Positions 42,723 through 51,453 of a stretch of 64,000 bases of DNA are shown here, one piece after another (positions within the stretch are counted from its first letter, which is position 1; every line of letters starts with the position of its first letter). Source of the stretch: Microbacteriaceae bacterium. Lineage in GTDB: Bacteria > Actinomycetota > Actinomycetes > Actinomycetales > Microbacteriaceae. The notes under the pieces are model-generated. The model did not search any database. It saw only the letters and a program-made list of their open reading frames with translations, and was not told the origin of the DNA. Made by a program: the position numbers and the translations under genes. The DNA lies in contig JAODAR010000014.1 in assembly GCA_025463545.1 (NCBI GenBank), positions 58,192 through 122,191 on the forward strand, read 5' to 3'.

Positions 42723-43274
42723 ATGCGCCATCTGAGTGCTCGGCTGACCGCCCTGGCGACCACCAGCGCGCTCGCCACGCTGGGATTGCTCGGGTGCGCA
42801 TCGATGCCTGCCCCCGTTCCCACGTCAAGGACACCTACGGAGGCGCCGGTCTTCGCGTCCGACGAAGAGGCGCTCGCGGCGGCGACATCGGCCTACGCCG
42901 CGTACCAGGCGATGTCGAGCATGATCGCTCAGGAGGGCGGAAAGAGGCCGGAACGAATGTCTGAATTCGCCGTAGGAGATGCGCTGGAAGGGGAGATTTC
43001 GTCGTTGAAGGGTCTTGCGGAAAGAGGTTTGCGCGGTGTCGGAGAGCTCGCATTCGACTCCATGGCGCTGCAGTCCGCCGACTTTGCAACGGGCCAGATC
43101 GAAACCTATGTGTGTTTAGACGTATCAGGTACAGACGTAGTTGACGCTGGCGGCGTGAGCACGGTTCCCGCGGATCGTGCGCTACGTCTGCCACTTCAGG
43201 TCAGCTTTTCGGTTGTGAACCGAAAAGTGCGTGTGGAGAGATCGGAATCATGGGCTGGCACAAACTTCTGCTAA
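42723..43274 (+). CDS. Predicted lipoprotein, function unknown
   Basis: 183 residues with a lipoprotein signal: hydrophobic core and LATLGLLGCASM, Cys ~25 being the lipidated residue. The rest has no domain I recognise; a helical segment (ALAAATSAYAAYQAMSSMIA) resembles those of small secreted actinobacterial proteins. TACGGT (42711-42716) ends 6 nt before ATG 42723. The central part uses more A/T-ending codons than its neighbours, including TTA. It overlaps the next gene by 25 nt. Confidence 0.75.
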   Translation: MRHLSARLTALATTSALATLGLLGCASMPAPVPTSRTPTEAPVFASDEEALAAATSAYAAYQAMSSMIAQEGGKRPERMSEFAVGDALEGEISSLKGLAERGLRGVGELAFDSMALQSADFATGQIETYVCLDVSGTDVVDAGGVSTVPADRALRLPLQVSFSVVNRKVRVERSESWAGTNFC

Positions 43275-44116
43275 CGGTCGTCGCCCTCTCAACTCTTTGG
43301 CTCTCGCCGATATCTGACGCTGCGGGGACCCCCTTACCTGCATCTGCGTGCTTCGGATGGGGCGCATCTCAGGGCTCTTGTGGCCAGCCGCCACCCGCGA
43401 CGGGAACAATCAACAACGGCGGAGTCGACCTGTCAGCAGGCTACGAATCAGGAGCCGGCTCGAATGCCAACAACTCAAACGCCAACGACTCGAACGCCAC
43501 CGATCCCGAAGAGGGCCGCGCGGCCGACCCCCAGGCGGTCGCCCGCGGCATACCGGGGTCAGGGCCGGTCCCGTTCGCCACGCAGAGCTACACGGTCAAT
43601 TGCACGCCTGGCTCACCGTGCGATCCGAACCTCGTGGTTCGGATCAGCGATCTGGTGAGCTTCACGCCGGCGACCTCCGCCTCCGCCATGGAGCCGTTCG
43701 GTTGGACGGTGGTAGGTCTCCCAACGAACTTCTTCGCGTCGGCATCCGTGCACACCCGCTCGGGATTGCTGCTGGGATTTCCGGCCGAGGTGCGCTTCAC
43801 CCCGGTCGGCTACCGGTGGGACTATGGCGACGGCAGCGCTCGCAACTCCACCTCCGGCGGCGAGACCTGGGCGACGCTCGGCCTCCCGGAGTTCTCCGAA
43901 ACGGCGACAAGCCACAGCTTCCGCGACAGGGCGACGCGTGTCATCACCCTGACCGTGAGCTACGGCGCGGAATATCGCTTCGCCAGCCAGGGCTGGCGAA
44001 GCATAAGCGGAACCCTGGCGGTGCCAGCGGACCCGCTCACCGCGGTCGTGGGCGACGCCCACACCGTGCTGATTGACCGTGACTGCCTACGGGGCCCGCA
44101 CGGCCCCGGCTGTTGA
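43250..44116 (+). CDS. Secreted PKD-like domain protein
   Basis: 288 residues. A signal peptide (LLLTVVALSTLWLSPISDAA) is followed by an Asn/Ser-rich segment (NANNSNANDSNATD) and a C-terminal PKD-like beta domain with YRWDYGDGSARNSTSGG and SHSFRDRATRVITLTV. Several cysteines (CFGWG..GSCG, NCTPGSPC, DRDCLRG) may form disulphides. It overlaps the upstream lipoprotein gene by 25 nt; the two are one transcription unit and probably act together at the surface. Confidence 0.75.
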   Translation: MGWHKLLLTVVALSTLWLSPISDAAGTPLPASACFGWGASQGSCGQPPPATGTINNGGVDLSAGYESGAGSNANNSNANDSNATDPEEGRAADPQAVARGIPGSGPVPFATQSYTVNCTPGSPCDPNLVVRISDLVSFTPATSASAMEPFGWTVVGLPTNFFASASVHTRSGLLLGFPAEVRFTPVGYRWDYGDGSARNSTSGGETWATLGLPEFSETATSHSFRDRATRVITLTVSYGAEYRFASQGWRSISGTLAVPADPLTAVVGDAHTVLIDRDCLRGPHGPGC

Positions 44117-44125
44117 CCTTCACCG

Positions 44126-44196
44126 CGGCATCCGTTTTGTACATCGTCGTGCCCACTCGGTGCCGCCAGTTGCGGAAACCTACAGAACGGATGCCG
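44126..44196. repeat. Inverted repeat built from two ACGGATGC octamers
   Basis: CGGCATCCGTTTTGTA (44126-44141) and TACAGAACGGATGCCG (44181-44196) are complementary with one mismatch. Each arm contains the octamer that is scattered through the window. It lies just after the PKD-protein stop and could act as its terminator. Confidence 0.7.
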
Positions 44197-44214
44197 GGCT
44201 CCGCACGCTTCTTT

Positions 44215-44276
44215 GTAGGCGGCTCACGCACCATTTCGCGCAGTTCCCAGCCACGATCTAACGTGGAGGCGCCTAC
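44215..44276 (+). promoter_or_regulatory. Operator-like inverted repeat before the acyl-CoA oxidase gene
   Basis: GTAGGCG (44215-44221) and CGCCTAC (44270-44276) form a perfect but widely spaced inverted repeat around a possible -10 (TAACGT, 44259-44264). This could be a repressor-binding pair, perhaps for a fatty-acid-responsive regulator. Confidence 0.35.
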
Positions 44277-44307
44277 GGAGATCCCGTGACAGAGAAGGAC
44301 CTTTGTG

Positions 44308-46428
44308 ATGGTTGACACCGCGCAGCGCCCCGCAAATCCCGCGAAGGCCGCACCGAGCAACGACCCCAGCGTCGACACCGGACCGATCAAGGTCGCCGGT
44401 GACCCGAGCGGGCCGGCGATCGATCTGGAGTCGCTCGGCCGCCAGCTCCTCGGCACCTGGGCCGATGTTCGCTTGGCCGCCCGCACGTTGACGGCGCGCC
44501 CGGAACTGCAGCGCATCGAGGGTCTCTCCATGGATGAGCACCGCGCGCGCGTCTTCGGGCAGCTGCAGATCCTGGCGGACCTCGGGCACGTACACCGCGC
44601 TTTTCCCGGGCACCTCGGTGGTGAAGACGACCACGGCGGCAACATCGCTGGTTTCGAGGAGCTCGTCACCGCCGACCCGAGCCTGCAGATCAAAGCCGGC
44701 GTGCAGTGGGGACTGTTCGGCGCTGCCGTGCTCCACCTCGGCACCCAGACGCACCACGACGCATACCTGCCCGACATCATGAGCCTCAAGGTCCCGGGCG
44801 CCTTCGCAATGACCGAAATCGGCCACGGTTCGGATGTCGCGAGCATCGGTACCACAGCCACTTACGACCCAGAGACGCACGAGTTCGTCATCGACACCCC
44901 GTTCCGCGCGGCATGGAAGGACTACCTCGGCAACGCCGCCAAAGACGGCGTCGCCGCTGTGCTGTTCGCCCAGCTCATCACCCAGGGCATGAACCACGGT
45001 GTGCACGCGTTCTACGTGCCGATCCGCGACGAGACCGGTGCCTTCCTGCCTGGCGTGGGCGGCGAGGACGACGGCCTCAAGGGCGGCCTGAACGGAATCG
45101 ACAACGGTCGACTGCATTTCGACCACGTGCGCATCCCGCGCACCAACCTTCTCAACCGCTACGGTGACGTCGCCCCCGACGGAACCTACTCGAGCCCGAT
45201 CGCGAGCCCCGGCCGCCGCTTCTTCACCATGCTCGGCACCCTCGTGCAGGGCCGGGTTTCGCTCGATGGCGCCGCCACCCAGGCCGCCGCTGTTGCGCTC
45301 ACCATCGCCATCACCTACGGGAGTCAGCGCCGGCAGTTCACCGCCGGCAGCGACACCGATGAAGAAGTGATCCTCGACTACCAACGCCACCAGCGCCGCC
45401 TGCTGCCGCGACTCGCCACCACGTACGCGCAGACGTTCGCCCATGACGAGTTCCTGGTCAAATTCGACCAGGTGTTCAGCGGCAAGGCCGACACGGATGA
45501 CGACCGGCAGGATCTCGAGACCCTGGCCGCCGCGCTCAAGCCGCTTTCCACCTGGCACGCGCTCGACACGCTGCAGGAGTCCAGGGAGGCGTGCGGTGGC
45601 GCCGGCTTCATAGCCGCGAACCGGCTGACCAGCCTGCGCGCGGACCTCGACGTCTACGCCACCTTCGAGGGCGACAACAACGTGCTGTTGCAGCTGGTCG
45701 CGAAGCGCCTGCTCACCGACTACAGCCGCAAATTCGCCGCAGCGGATGCCGGTGCGCTGGCCCGTTACGTCGTCAAGCAGGCCGCGGACCGTGCCTACCA
45801 CGGCACCGGTCTTCGCCGCCTCACCCAGACCGTCGCCGACTTCGGGCTGACCTCCCGCTCGGTGGGCGCGTTCCGGGAAACCAATGTGCAGCGGGAACTG
45901 CTCACCGACCGGGTCGAAACCATGATCGCGGATGTCGCGGCGGCACTCCGCCCGGCCAGCCGGCTCCCGAAGAAGGAAGCAGCAGCGCTGTTCAACTCGC
46001 AGCAGAACGAACTGATCGAAGCAGCGCGCGCCCACGGCGAACTGTTGCAGTGGGAAGCCTTCACCCGCGCCGTTGAGAGCACCACGCACGCCGGCACCAA
46101 ACAGGTGCTCACCTGGCTGCGTGACCTGTTCGGCCTGGGCCTGGTGGAGAAGCACCTGGCCTGGTACCTCATCCACGGCCGGCTCTCAGCCCAGCGTTCC
46201 CAGGCGATCAGCGCCTACATTGACCGCCTCATCACCCGGTTGCGCCCGCACGCGATCGAGCTGGTGGATGCCTTCGGCTACTCACCGGACCACCTCCGCG
46301 CGCCCATCGCCAGCGGCATCGAGAAGCAACGTCAGGATGAGGCCCGTGAGTACTACCGGGCCCTCCGGGCCGCCGGCGCCGCACCCGCGGACGAAAAGAC
46401 CCTCAAAGCGCCGAAGAAGAAGAAGTAG
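44308..46428 (+). CDS. Acyl-CoA oxidase/dehydrogenase family protein
   Basis: 706 residues, the size of acyl-CoA oxidases rather than of ~380-residue dehydrogenases. The middle domain has GAFAMTEIGHGSDVASIGTT (flavin-binding strand) and FDHVRIPRTNLLNRYGDV; the C-terminal part carries CGGAGFIAANRLTSLRADLD and YATFEGDNNVLLQLVAKRLL, typical of the oxidase group. It would introduce the 2,3 double bond in an acyl-CoA and pass electrons to O2. ATG 44308 follows GAAGGA at 8 nt. No partner beta-oxidation gene lies next to it. Confidence 0.9.
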   Translation: MVDTAQRPANPAKAAPSNDPSVDTGPIKVAGDPSGPAIDLESLGRQLLGTWADVRLAARTLTARPELQRIEGLSMDEHRARVFGQLQILADLGHVHRAFPGHLGGEDDHGGNIAGFEELVTADPSLQIKAGVQWGLFGAAVLHLGTQTHHDAYLPDIMSLKVPGAFAMTEIGHGSDVASIGTTATYDPETHEFVIDTPFRAAWKDYLGNAAKDGVAAVLFAQLITQGMNHGVHAFYVPIRDETGAFLPGVGGEDDGLKGGLNGIDNGRLHFDHVRIPRTNLLNRYGDVAPDGTYSSPIASPGRRFFTMLGTLVQGRVSLDGAATQAAAVALTIAITYGSQRRQFTAGSDTDEEVILDYQRHQRRLLPRLATTYAQTFAHDEFLVKFDQVFSGKADTDDDRQDLETLAAALKPLSTWHALDTLQESREACGGAGFIAANRLTSLRADLDVYATFEGDNNVLLQLVAKRLLTDYSRKFAAADAGALARYVVKQAADRAYHGTGLRRLTQTVADFGLTSRSVGAFRETNVQRELLTDRVETMIADVAAALRPASRLPKKEAAALFNSQQNELIEAARAHGELLQWEAFTRAVESTTHAGTKQVLTWLRDLFGLGLVEKHLAWYLIHGRLSAQRSQAISAYIDRLITRLRPHAIELVDAFGYSPDHLRAPIASGIEKQRQDEAREYYRALRAAGAAPADEKTLKAPKKKK

Positions 46429-46436
46429 CGTCAACT

Positions 46437-46471
46437 CGCGCGGCGTCGTACCTGAGTATGACGCCCGCGCG
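46437..46471 (+). terminator. Hairpin after the acyl-CoA oxidase gene
   Basis: CGCGCGGCGTC (46437-46447) pairs with GACGCCCGCGCG (46460-46471), one bulged C, 12-nt loop, 9 bp after the stop. No T-run follows. Confidence 0.6.
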
Positions 46472-46553
46472 GGATTTACCCGCCCGCCGGAGGACGCGCC
46501 GGGGCATCCGTCACTCGTAACGTCAGGTGTAGACACAACCAGTGTCGCATCGT

Positions 46554-46585
46554 GTGTTCAGCACCGTGAGTGTTCAACACCGTGA
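46554..46585 (+). promoter_or_regulatory. Tandem 16-bp direct repeat upstream of the ABC operon
   Basis: GTGTTCAGCACCGTGA (46554-46569) is followed at once by GTGTTCAACACCGTGA (46570-46585), 15 of 16 identical, 20 bp before the ABC ATPase start. Each unit contains the imperfect palindrome TGTTCA-CA-CCGTGA. It may be the binding site of the response regulator of the same operon. Confidence 0.55.
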
Positions 46586-46605
46586 CGTTTCGAAAGAGGA
46601 ATCGG

Positions 46606-47547
46606 ATGATTCAGGCAGAGTCCCTGACCAAGCGCTATGGCAGCAAGACCGCGGTCGACGCAATCGGATTCACCGTGCAGCCCGGTAAGGTGACCGGTTT
46701 TCTGGGGCCGAACGGAGCCGGCAAATCCACCACCATGCGCATGATCGTCGGTCTTGACCGGCCCACCAGCGGCTCGGTCACCGTCAACGGCAGGGCTTAC
46801 CGCGAGCACCGCGCGCCGCTTCGCGAAGTGGGCGTGCTGCTCGACGCCAAAGCTGTGCACACCGGCAGGACGGCGTACAACCATCTGCTCGCCCTCGCCG
46901 CGACCCACTCCATCCCGGCGAGCCGGGTTCGCGAGGTCATCGAATTGACCGGCCTCGAATCGGTCGCCCGCAAACGCGTCGGCGGATTCTCCCTCGGTAT
47001 GGGCCAACGCCTCGGAATTGCTGCCGCCCTGCTCGGCGACCCGGCGACCCTCATCCTGGACGAGCCGGTGAACGGCCTCGACCCGGAAGGTGTGCAGTGG
47101 GTGCGTCACCTGGTCCGTAGCCTTGCCGCCGAGGGCCGCACAGTTCTGCTTTCCTCGCACCTGATGAGCGAGATGGCGATGACCGCGGACCATATCATCG
47201 TGCTCGGCCGGGGCCGGGTGATAGCGGATGCCCCGGTGGCCGCCATCATCGCCGCCGGCACCAGCAGCACGGTACGGGTGCGGAGCCCGCACTCTGACCA
47301 ACTGGCTGCACTCCTGGCCCAGCCCGATGTCACCATCTCCAACGTCGAGCAGGATCTACTCGAAATCGTCGGAGTGAGCGCTGCAGAGATCGGCGACCAG
47401 GCCGCCCGCTCCGGCATCGCCCTGCACGAACTGACCACAGTTTCGGCATCCCTCGAGGAGGCCTACATGACCCTGACCCAGAACGACGTCGAGTACCGCA
47501 CCGGCGGCCCGGGAACGCACACCGAACTACAGGAGACGGCACGATGA
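46606..47547 (+). CDS. ABC transporter ATP-binding protein
   Basis: 313 residues: Walker A GFLGPNGAGKSTT, signature FSLGMGQRLGIAAALLGDPA, Walker B LILDEPVNGLDPEG and switch SSHLMSEM. The C-terminal extension (~220-313) is that of bacitracin/lantibiotic-type (BcrA-like) ATPases. AGAGGA lies 5 nt before ATG 46606. First gene of a four-gene operon with permease, sensor kinase and response regulator. Confidence 0.95.
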   Translation: MIQAESLTKRYGSKTAVDAIGFTVQPGKVTGFLGPNGAGKSTTMRMIVGLDRPTSGSVTVNGRAYREHRAPLREVGVLLDAKAVHTGRTAYNHLLALAATHSIPASRVREVIELTGLESVARKRVGGFSLGMGQRLGIAAALLGDPATLILDEPVNGLDPEGVQWVRHLVRSLAAEGRTVLLSSHLMSEMAMTADHIIVLGRGRVIADAPVAAIIAAGTSSTVRVRSPHSDQLAALLAQPDVTISNVEQDLLEIVGVSAAEIGDQAARSGIALHELTTVSASLEEAYMTLTQNDVEYRTGGPGTHTELQETAR

Positions 47548-48383
47548 CCACCACGACTGTTCCCGCGACGGCCAGCCAGCGCGCTTCGTTCGTCCCGGCC
47601 GGACCCGGCCTGAGCTTCACCGGCATCCTCCGCTCCGAGTGGATCAAGCTGCGTTCGCTGCGGTCCACGATGTGGTCGTACGTGATCGTCGTGCTCATCT
47701 CGGTGGGCATGGCGGCCCTCATGTCGTCTGCGCTCCGGCTCGAGGCCGGGCCGGCGGCCCTGCCGGAGGTAGAGCAGGCACGCTTCCTCCTCCAGGCGTC
47801 CACGTTCGGGATCTACTTCGGCCAGTTGGTCGTCGCCGTACTCGGGGTTCTCGTCATCAGCGGCGAGTACTCGACCGGCATGATCAAGTCCACGTTCACC
47901 GCGGCGCCCGGGCGACTGTCGACACTGTGGGCGAAGGCCGCCGTGCTCTTCACAGCGACCTACGTGGTGAGCCTGGTCGCCATCCTGGGGTCTTTCCTGG
48001 TGGCGAGCCCGATCCTGGCCGCGAAGGGCATCCACGGGAACCTGATCGACGTCGACATGATCGTTCCAATCCTCGGCGGCGCGCTGTACCTCGCACTGAT
48101 CTCGGTGTTCGCGCTCGGTATTGGAGCGGTCCTGCGCAGCAGCGCTGGTGGGATCGCCGCCGCCCTCGGCACCCTGCTGGTGCTGCCGGTGATCTTCCAG
48201 CTCATCCCCGCAGACTGGGCGGCCGACGTGCTGCCGTATCTCGTGTCGAACGCCGGGTTTGCGATGTTCGGCGCCGGCATGGGGTCGTCCCTCGAGCCGT
48301 GGCAGGGCTTCGCGGTGCTGATCGGCTGGATCGTGGTGGCCATCAGCGCCGCCGCGGTGTTGCTGAAGCGAGGGGACGCGTAG
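47544..48383 (+). CDS. ABC-2 type permease
   Basis: 279 residues with six hydrophobic helices after an N-terminal LRSEWIKLRSLRSTMWSYVI motif typical of ABC-2 permeases. VLVISGEYSTGMIKSTFTAA after helix 2 is also characteristic. It starts within the ATPase stop (ATGA), forming the membrane half of the exporter. An antimicrobial peptide or cell-envelope compound is a plausible substrate. Confidence 0.92.
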   Translation: MTTTTVPATASQRASFVPAGPGLSFTGILRSEWIKLRSLRSTMWSYVIVVLISVGMAALMSSALRLEAGPAALPEVEQARFLLQASTFGIYFGQLVVAVLGVLVISGEYSTGMIKSTFTAAPGRLSTLWAKAAVLFTATYVVSLVAILGSFLVASPILAAKGIHGNLIDVDMIVPILGGALYLALISVFALGIGAVLRSSAGGIAAALGTLLVLPVIFQLIPADWAADVLPYLVSNAGFAMFGAGMGSSLEPWQGFAVLIGWIVVAISAAAVLLKRGDA

Positions 48384-48411
48384 GGGAACCGGAGCAAGTA
48401 GAGTCCGACAC

Positions 48412-49758
48412 GTGAGCACGCACAGTTTCTCCCCCGGGCAAGCGCCCGGGGGAGACCTGCGCGATGAAGACCTGCGCCTGCCGACACCACCGGGCGTCAT
48501 CCGAAAGTTCTGGGCGCGGCATCCGTTGCTCCTGGACGTGCTGGTCGCCGTGCTCTACCTGCTGTTGACCGTGGTCGGGCTCGTCGCCGACTCGGCTTCG
48601 CCCGACCCGAGCCCGGCTTCCGTATTGGCACTCAAAGCATCGGTAGCCGCAGTGCTGGCCGTTGTCCTGGTGTTCCGCCGACGTGTGCCACTTCCAGTGC
48701 TCGTACTCACCTGGCTGGGGCTCATCGTTTCGTACCTGGCGTACCGGGAGGGCGAGATCCTCCCCGTCATGTTCGCTCTCTACGCCGTCGCGGTTTACCG
48801 CGCCACGCGGACCGCGTGGATCGGGTTGGCACTCTCGGTGGGGCTCACCACGGTGGGAGCGCTGATGCACCAAACACAGGCGCAGCCGGTGCCCGCGTAC
48901 GTCGCCGCGTTGCAATACGCGGTGGTCCTGCTCGTTCCCACCCTCGTCGGCGCCAATATCGGCAACCGTCGGCGTTACGTCGCGGCCCTGCTCGACCGTG
49001 CAGCGCAGCTCGCGCGGGAGCGCGACCAGCAAGCCCAACTCGCCCGAATCTCTGAGCGGGCACGGATCGCCCGGGAGATGCACGACATCGTCGCGCACAG
49101 CCTCTCGGTGATAGTCGCCCTGGCCGACGGGGCGGAAGCGATCAACGCCACGAACCCGGAGCGTGCCGGCGCCGCGATGCGCCAGGTGGCGGAGACCGGA
49201 CGAAGCTCCATGGCCGAGATGCGCCGACTGCTCGGCGTGCTGGGTGACAGCCCGGGCGGCACCGGCCCGGACGACGACTCCGATGATGACGCGGTGGGCT
49301 CTGACCGGGTGGTCGCGCCGCTGGCCCCGCAGCCCGGCGTCGCCGACCTGGCCGGGCTGGTCGAGTCCTTCCGATCCGCCGGACTCCCGGTTCGCCTCGA
49401 GACAACCGGCGTGCTGCCCGCCAACCCGGGGCTGCAGCTCACGGTGTACCGGATCGTGCAGGAATCGCTCACGAACGCCCTCCGCTACGCCAAGGGTGCC
49501 TCGACCGTGGTGGTACGCCTCGTCGTGTCGCCCACCACGGTCGAGGTCACCGTCGTCGATGACGGCAGGCCGCGACCCGGCGGGCGCTCGCAGGGTTCCG
49601 GCCGGGGACTGATCGGGTTGCGGGAGCGCGTCACACTGTACGGCGGCACCCTGGAGGCCGGCCCCGTTTCCGACGGCGGCTGGCGCGTCCACGCGACAAT
49701 GGAAATCGCGGACACCGACACCGCTACCGACTCCGAAACCGAGGACCCACAGCCATGA
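48412..49758 (+). CDS. Two-component sensor histidine kinase (HisKA_3/NarL-DesK type)
   Basis: 448 residues. Five or so N-terminal membrane helices (~40-175) without a large extracellular loop, then the dimerisation box RARIAREMHDIVAHSLSVIV with the phosphorylated His, and a C-terminal HATPase (IVQESLTNALRYAKGAS, GRGLIGLRERVTLYGGTLE). Membrane-sensing kinases of this shape often detect envelope damage. GTG 48412 is 7 nt after TAGAGT (48399-48404), so a second, leaderless transcript may begin here. Confidence 0.93.
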   Translation: MSTHSFSPGQAPGGDLRDEDLRLPTPPGVIRKFWARHPLLLDVLVAVLYLLLTVVGLVADSASPDPSPASVLALKASVAAVLAVVLVFRRRVPLPVLVLTWLGLIVSYLAYREGEILPVMFALYAVAVYRATRTAWIGLALSVGLTTVGALMHQTQAQPVPAYVAALQYAVVLLVPTLVGANIGNRRRYVAALLDRAAQLARERDQQAQLARISERARIAREMHDIVAHSLSVIVALADGAEAINATNPERAGAAMRQVAETGRSSMAEMRRLLGVLGDSPGGTGPDDDSDDDAVGSDRVVAPLAPQPGVADLAGLVESFRSAGLPVRLETTGVLPANPGLQLTVYRIVQESLTNALRYAKGASTVVVRLVVSPTTVEVTVVDDGRPRPGGRSQGSGRGLIGLRERVTLYGGTLEAGPVSDGGWRVHATMEIADTDTATDSETEDPQP

Positions 49759-50417
49759 CGCCCACCAGGATCATGCTCGTCGATGACCAGGCGCTCCTCC
49801 GCGTCGGCTTCCGCATGCTGCTCGACGCGGAAGATGACCTCGACGTCGTTGCAGAAGCCGCTGATGGCGCCGAAGCCGTGGCGGTGGCCGACCGTGTGCG
49901 TCCGGATGTCATCCTGATGGACGTTCGCATGCCCGGCCTCGACGGCATCGAGGCGACCCGGCGCATCACGGGCGCACGGCCGGACTGCAAAGTGATCATC
50001 CTGACTACGTTCGACCTCGACGAGTACGCCTTCGGCGGCTTGCGAGCCGGCGCTAGTGGCTTCCTCCTGAAGGATGCCAAGCCGGCCGAACTGGTTGCTG
50101 CTATTCGCGCTGTCGCCTCGGGCGAGGCATCCGTTTCACCCCGGGTCACGCGCAGGATGTTGGAGCTGTTCGGTTCCCGGCTGCCGCAGGCGCCGGCCGC
50201 GGCCGATGCCGGTCGGCTCGCAGTGCTCACCGATCGGGAACGCGAGGTCTTCATCGGCATCGCCCGAGGACTCTCCAACGGCGAACTGACCGAGAAACTC
50301 TTCCTTTCCGAGTCGACGGTGAAGACGCACGTCGGACGCATCCTGGCGAAACTGGACCTTCGCGACCGGGTGCAGGTCGTCATCCTGGCCTATGAGCTCG
50401 GACTCGTGGGCACCTGA
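49755..50417 (+). CDS. LuxR/NarL-family response regulator
   Basis: 220 residues: receiver domain with MLVDDQALLRVGFRMLL, phospho-acceptor Asp in VILMDVRMPGLDGIEATRRI and Lys in GFLLKDAKPAELV, then a LuxR HTH (LTDREREVFIGIARGLSNGE, STVKTHVGRILAKLDL). ATGA overlap with the kinase gene marks them as a pair. The direct repeats before the ABC genes are a candidate target. Confidence 0.95.
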   Translation: MTPTRIMLVDDQALLRVGFRMLLDAEDDLDVVAEAADGAEAVAVADRVRPDVILMDVRMPGLDGIEATRRITGARPDCKVIILTTFDLDEYAFGGLRAGASGFLLKDAKPAELVAAIRAVASGEASVSPRVTRRMLELFGSRLPQAPAAADAGRLAVLTDREREVFIGIARGLSNGELTEKLFLSESTVKTHVGRILAKLDLRDRVQVVILAYELGLVGT

Positions 50418-50472
50418 GCGACCAAGCGACGTGCACGCGGGCAACGAGGGCGGCAGTCGATATGCTCGCCTG

Positions 50473-51444
50473 ATGCGAGACTTCTATCCCGAGATCGAAC
50501 CCTACGAAACCGGCATGCTCGACGTCGGTGACGGCCAGGCCATCTACTGGGAGGCCTCCGGCAACCCGGACGGCAAGCCCGCGGTCTACCTGCACGGCGG
50601 CCCCGGCGGCGGGTCGAGCCCCAAGCAGCGCCGCGTGTTCGACCCGGAGAAGTACCGCATCATCCTGTTCGACCAACGCGGCTGCGGCAACAGCACCCCG
50701 CACGCCAGCGAAGCGGATGCCGACCTCAGCGTGAACACAACCTGGCACCTTGTCGATGACATGGAAAAACTTCGGGAGCACCTCGGCATCGACCGTTGGC
50801 AGGTCTTCGGCGGGTCATGGGGCAGCACCCTCGCCCTCGCCTACGCCGAAAAGCACACCGACCGCGTGACCGAGCTCATCCTGCGCGGCATCTTCACCCT
50901 CCGGCCGGCGGAGCTCGACTGGTTCTATGAGGGAGGCGCGGCCGCGGTGTACCCCGACCTGTGGGAGGGTTTCCTCGCCCCGGTGCCCGAAAGCGAGCGC
51001 GGGCACCTGATCCGGGCCTACGGCCGACTGCTGCACGACCCTGACCCGTCGGTACGGGAACGCGCCGGCATCGCCTGGTCGACGTGGGAGTCGTCGACCA
51101 TCACGCTGCTCCAGCAGCCCGAGACCATCGCCCGGTTCACCGAACCGTCATATGCGGTGGCCTTCGCCCGCATTGAGAACCACTTCTTCACTCACAACGG
51201 CTGGTTCGAGCCGAACCAGCTGATCAACAGTGCGGGCACCCTCAAAGACATCCCGGGCGTCATCGTGCAGGGCCGCTACGACATGTGCACGCCGGCGTTC
51301 ACCGCGTGGGACCTGCACAAGGCATGGCCGGAGGCAGACTTCCACATGATCGCCGACGCCGGGCACGCCTTCGACGAACCGGGCATCCTCGATGCCCTGA
51401 TCACCGCCACCGACCGCTTCGCCGGCACCGGTGAATCGCGGTAG
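50473..51444 (+). CDS. pip: Proline iminopeptidase
   Basis: 323 residues of the S33 alpha/beta-hydrolase family. AVYLHGGPGGGSSP gives the oxyanion hole, FGGSWGSTLALAYAEKH the Ser nucleophile, VQGRYDMCTP the Asp and DAGHAFDEPG the His; DQRGCGNSTPHA is the family signature. It removes N-terminal proline from peptides in the cytoplasm. TATGCT (50461-50466) lies 6 nt before ATG 50473, predicting a leaderless start and separating it from the response-regulator gene. Confidence 0.94.
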   Translation: MRDFYPEIEPYETGMLDVGDGQAIYWEASGNPDGKPAVYLHGGPGGGSSPKQRRVFDPEKYRIILFDQRGCGNSTPHASEADADLSVNTTWHLVDDMEKLREHLGIDRWQVFGGSWGSTLALAYAEKHTDRVTELILRGIFTLRPAELDWFYEGGAAAVYPDLWEGFLAPVPESERGHLIRAYGRLLHDPDPSVRERAGIAWSTWESSTITLLQQPETIARFTEPSYAVAFARIENHFFTHNGWFEPNQLINSAGTLKDIPGVIVQGRYDMCTPAFTAWDLHKAWPEADFHMIADAGHAFDEPGILDALITATDRFAGTGESR

Positions 51445-51453
51445 CTTCTGAGC

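Noticed and set aside
44224..46176. A 650-codon open frame antisense to the acyl-CoA oxidase
   Set aside because: Same artefact; the sense strand encodes a full-length conserved enzyme.
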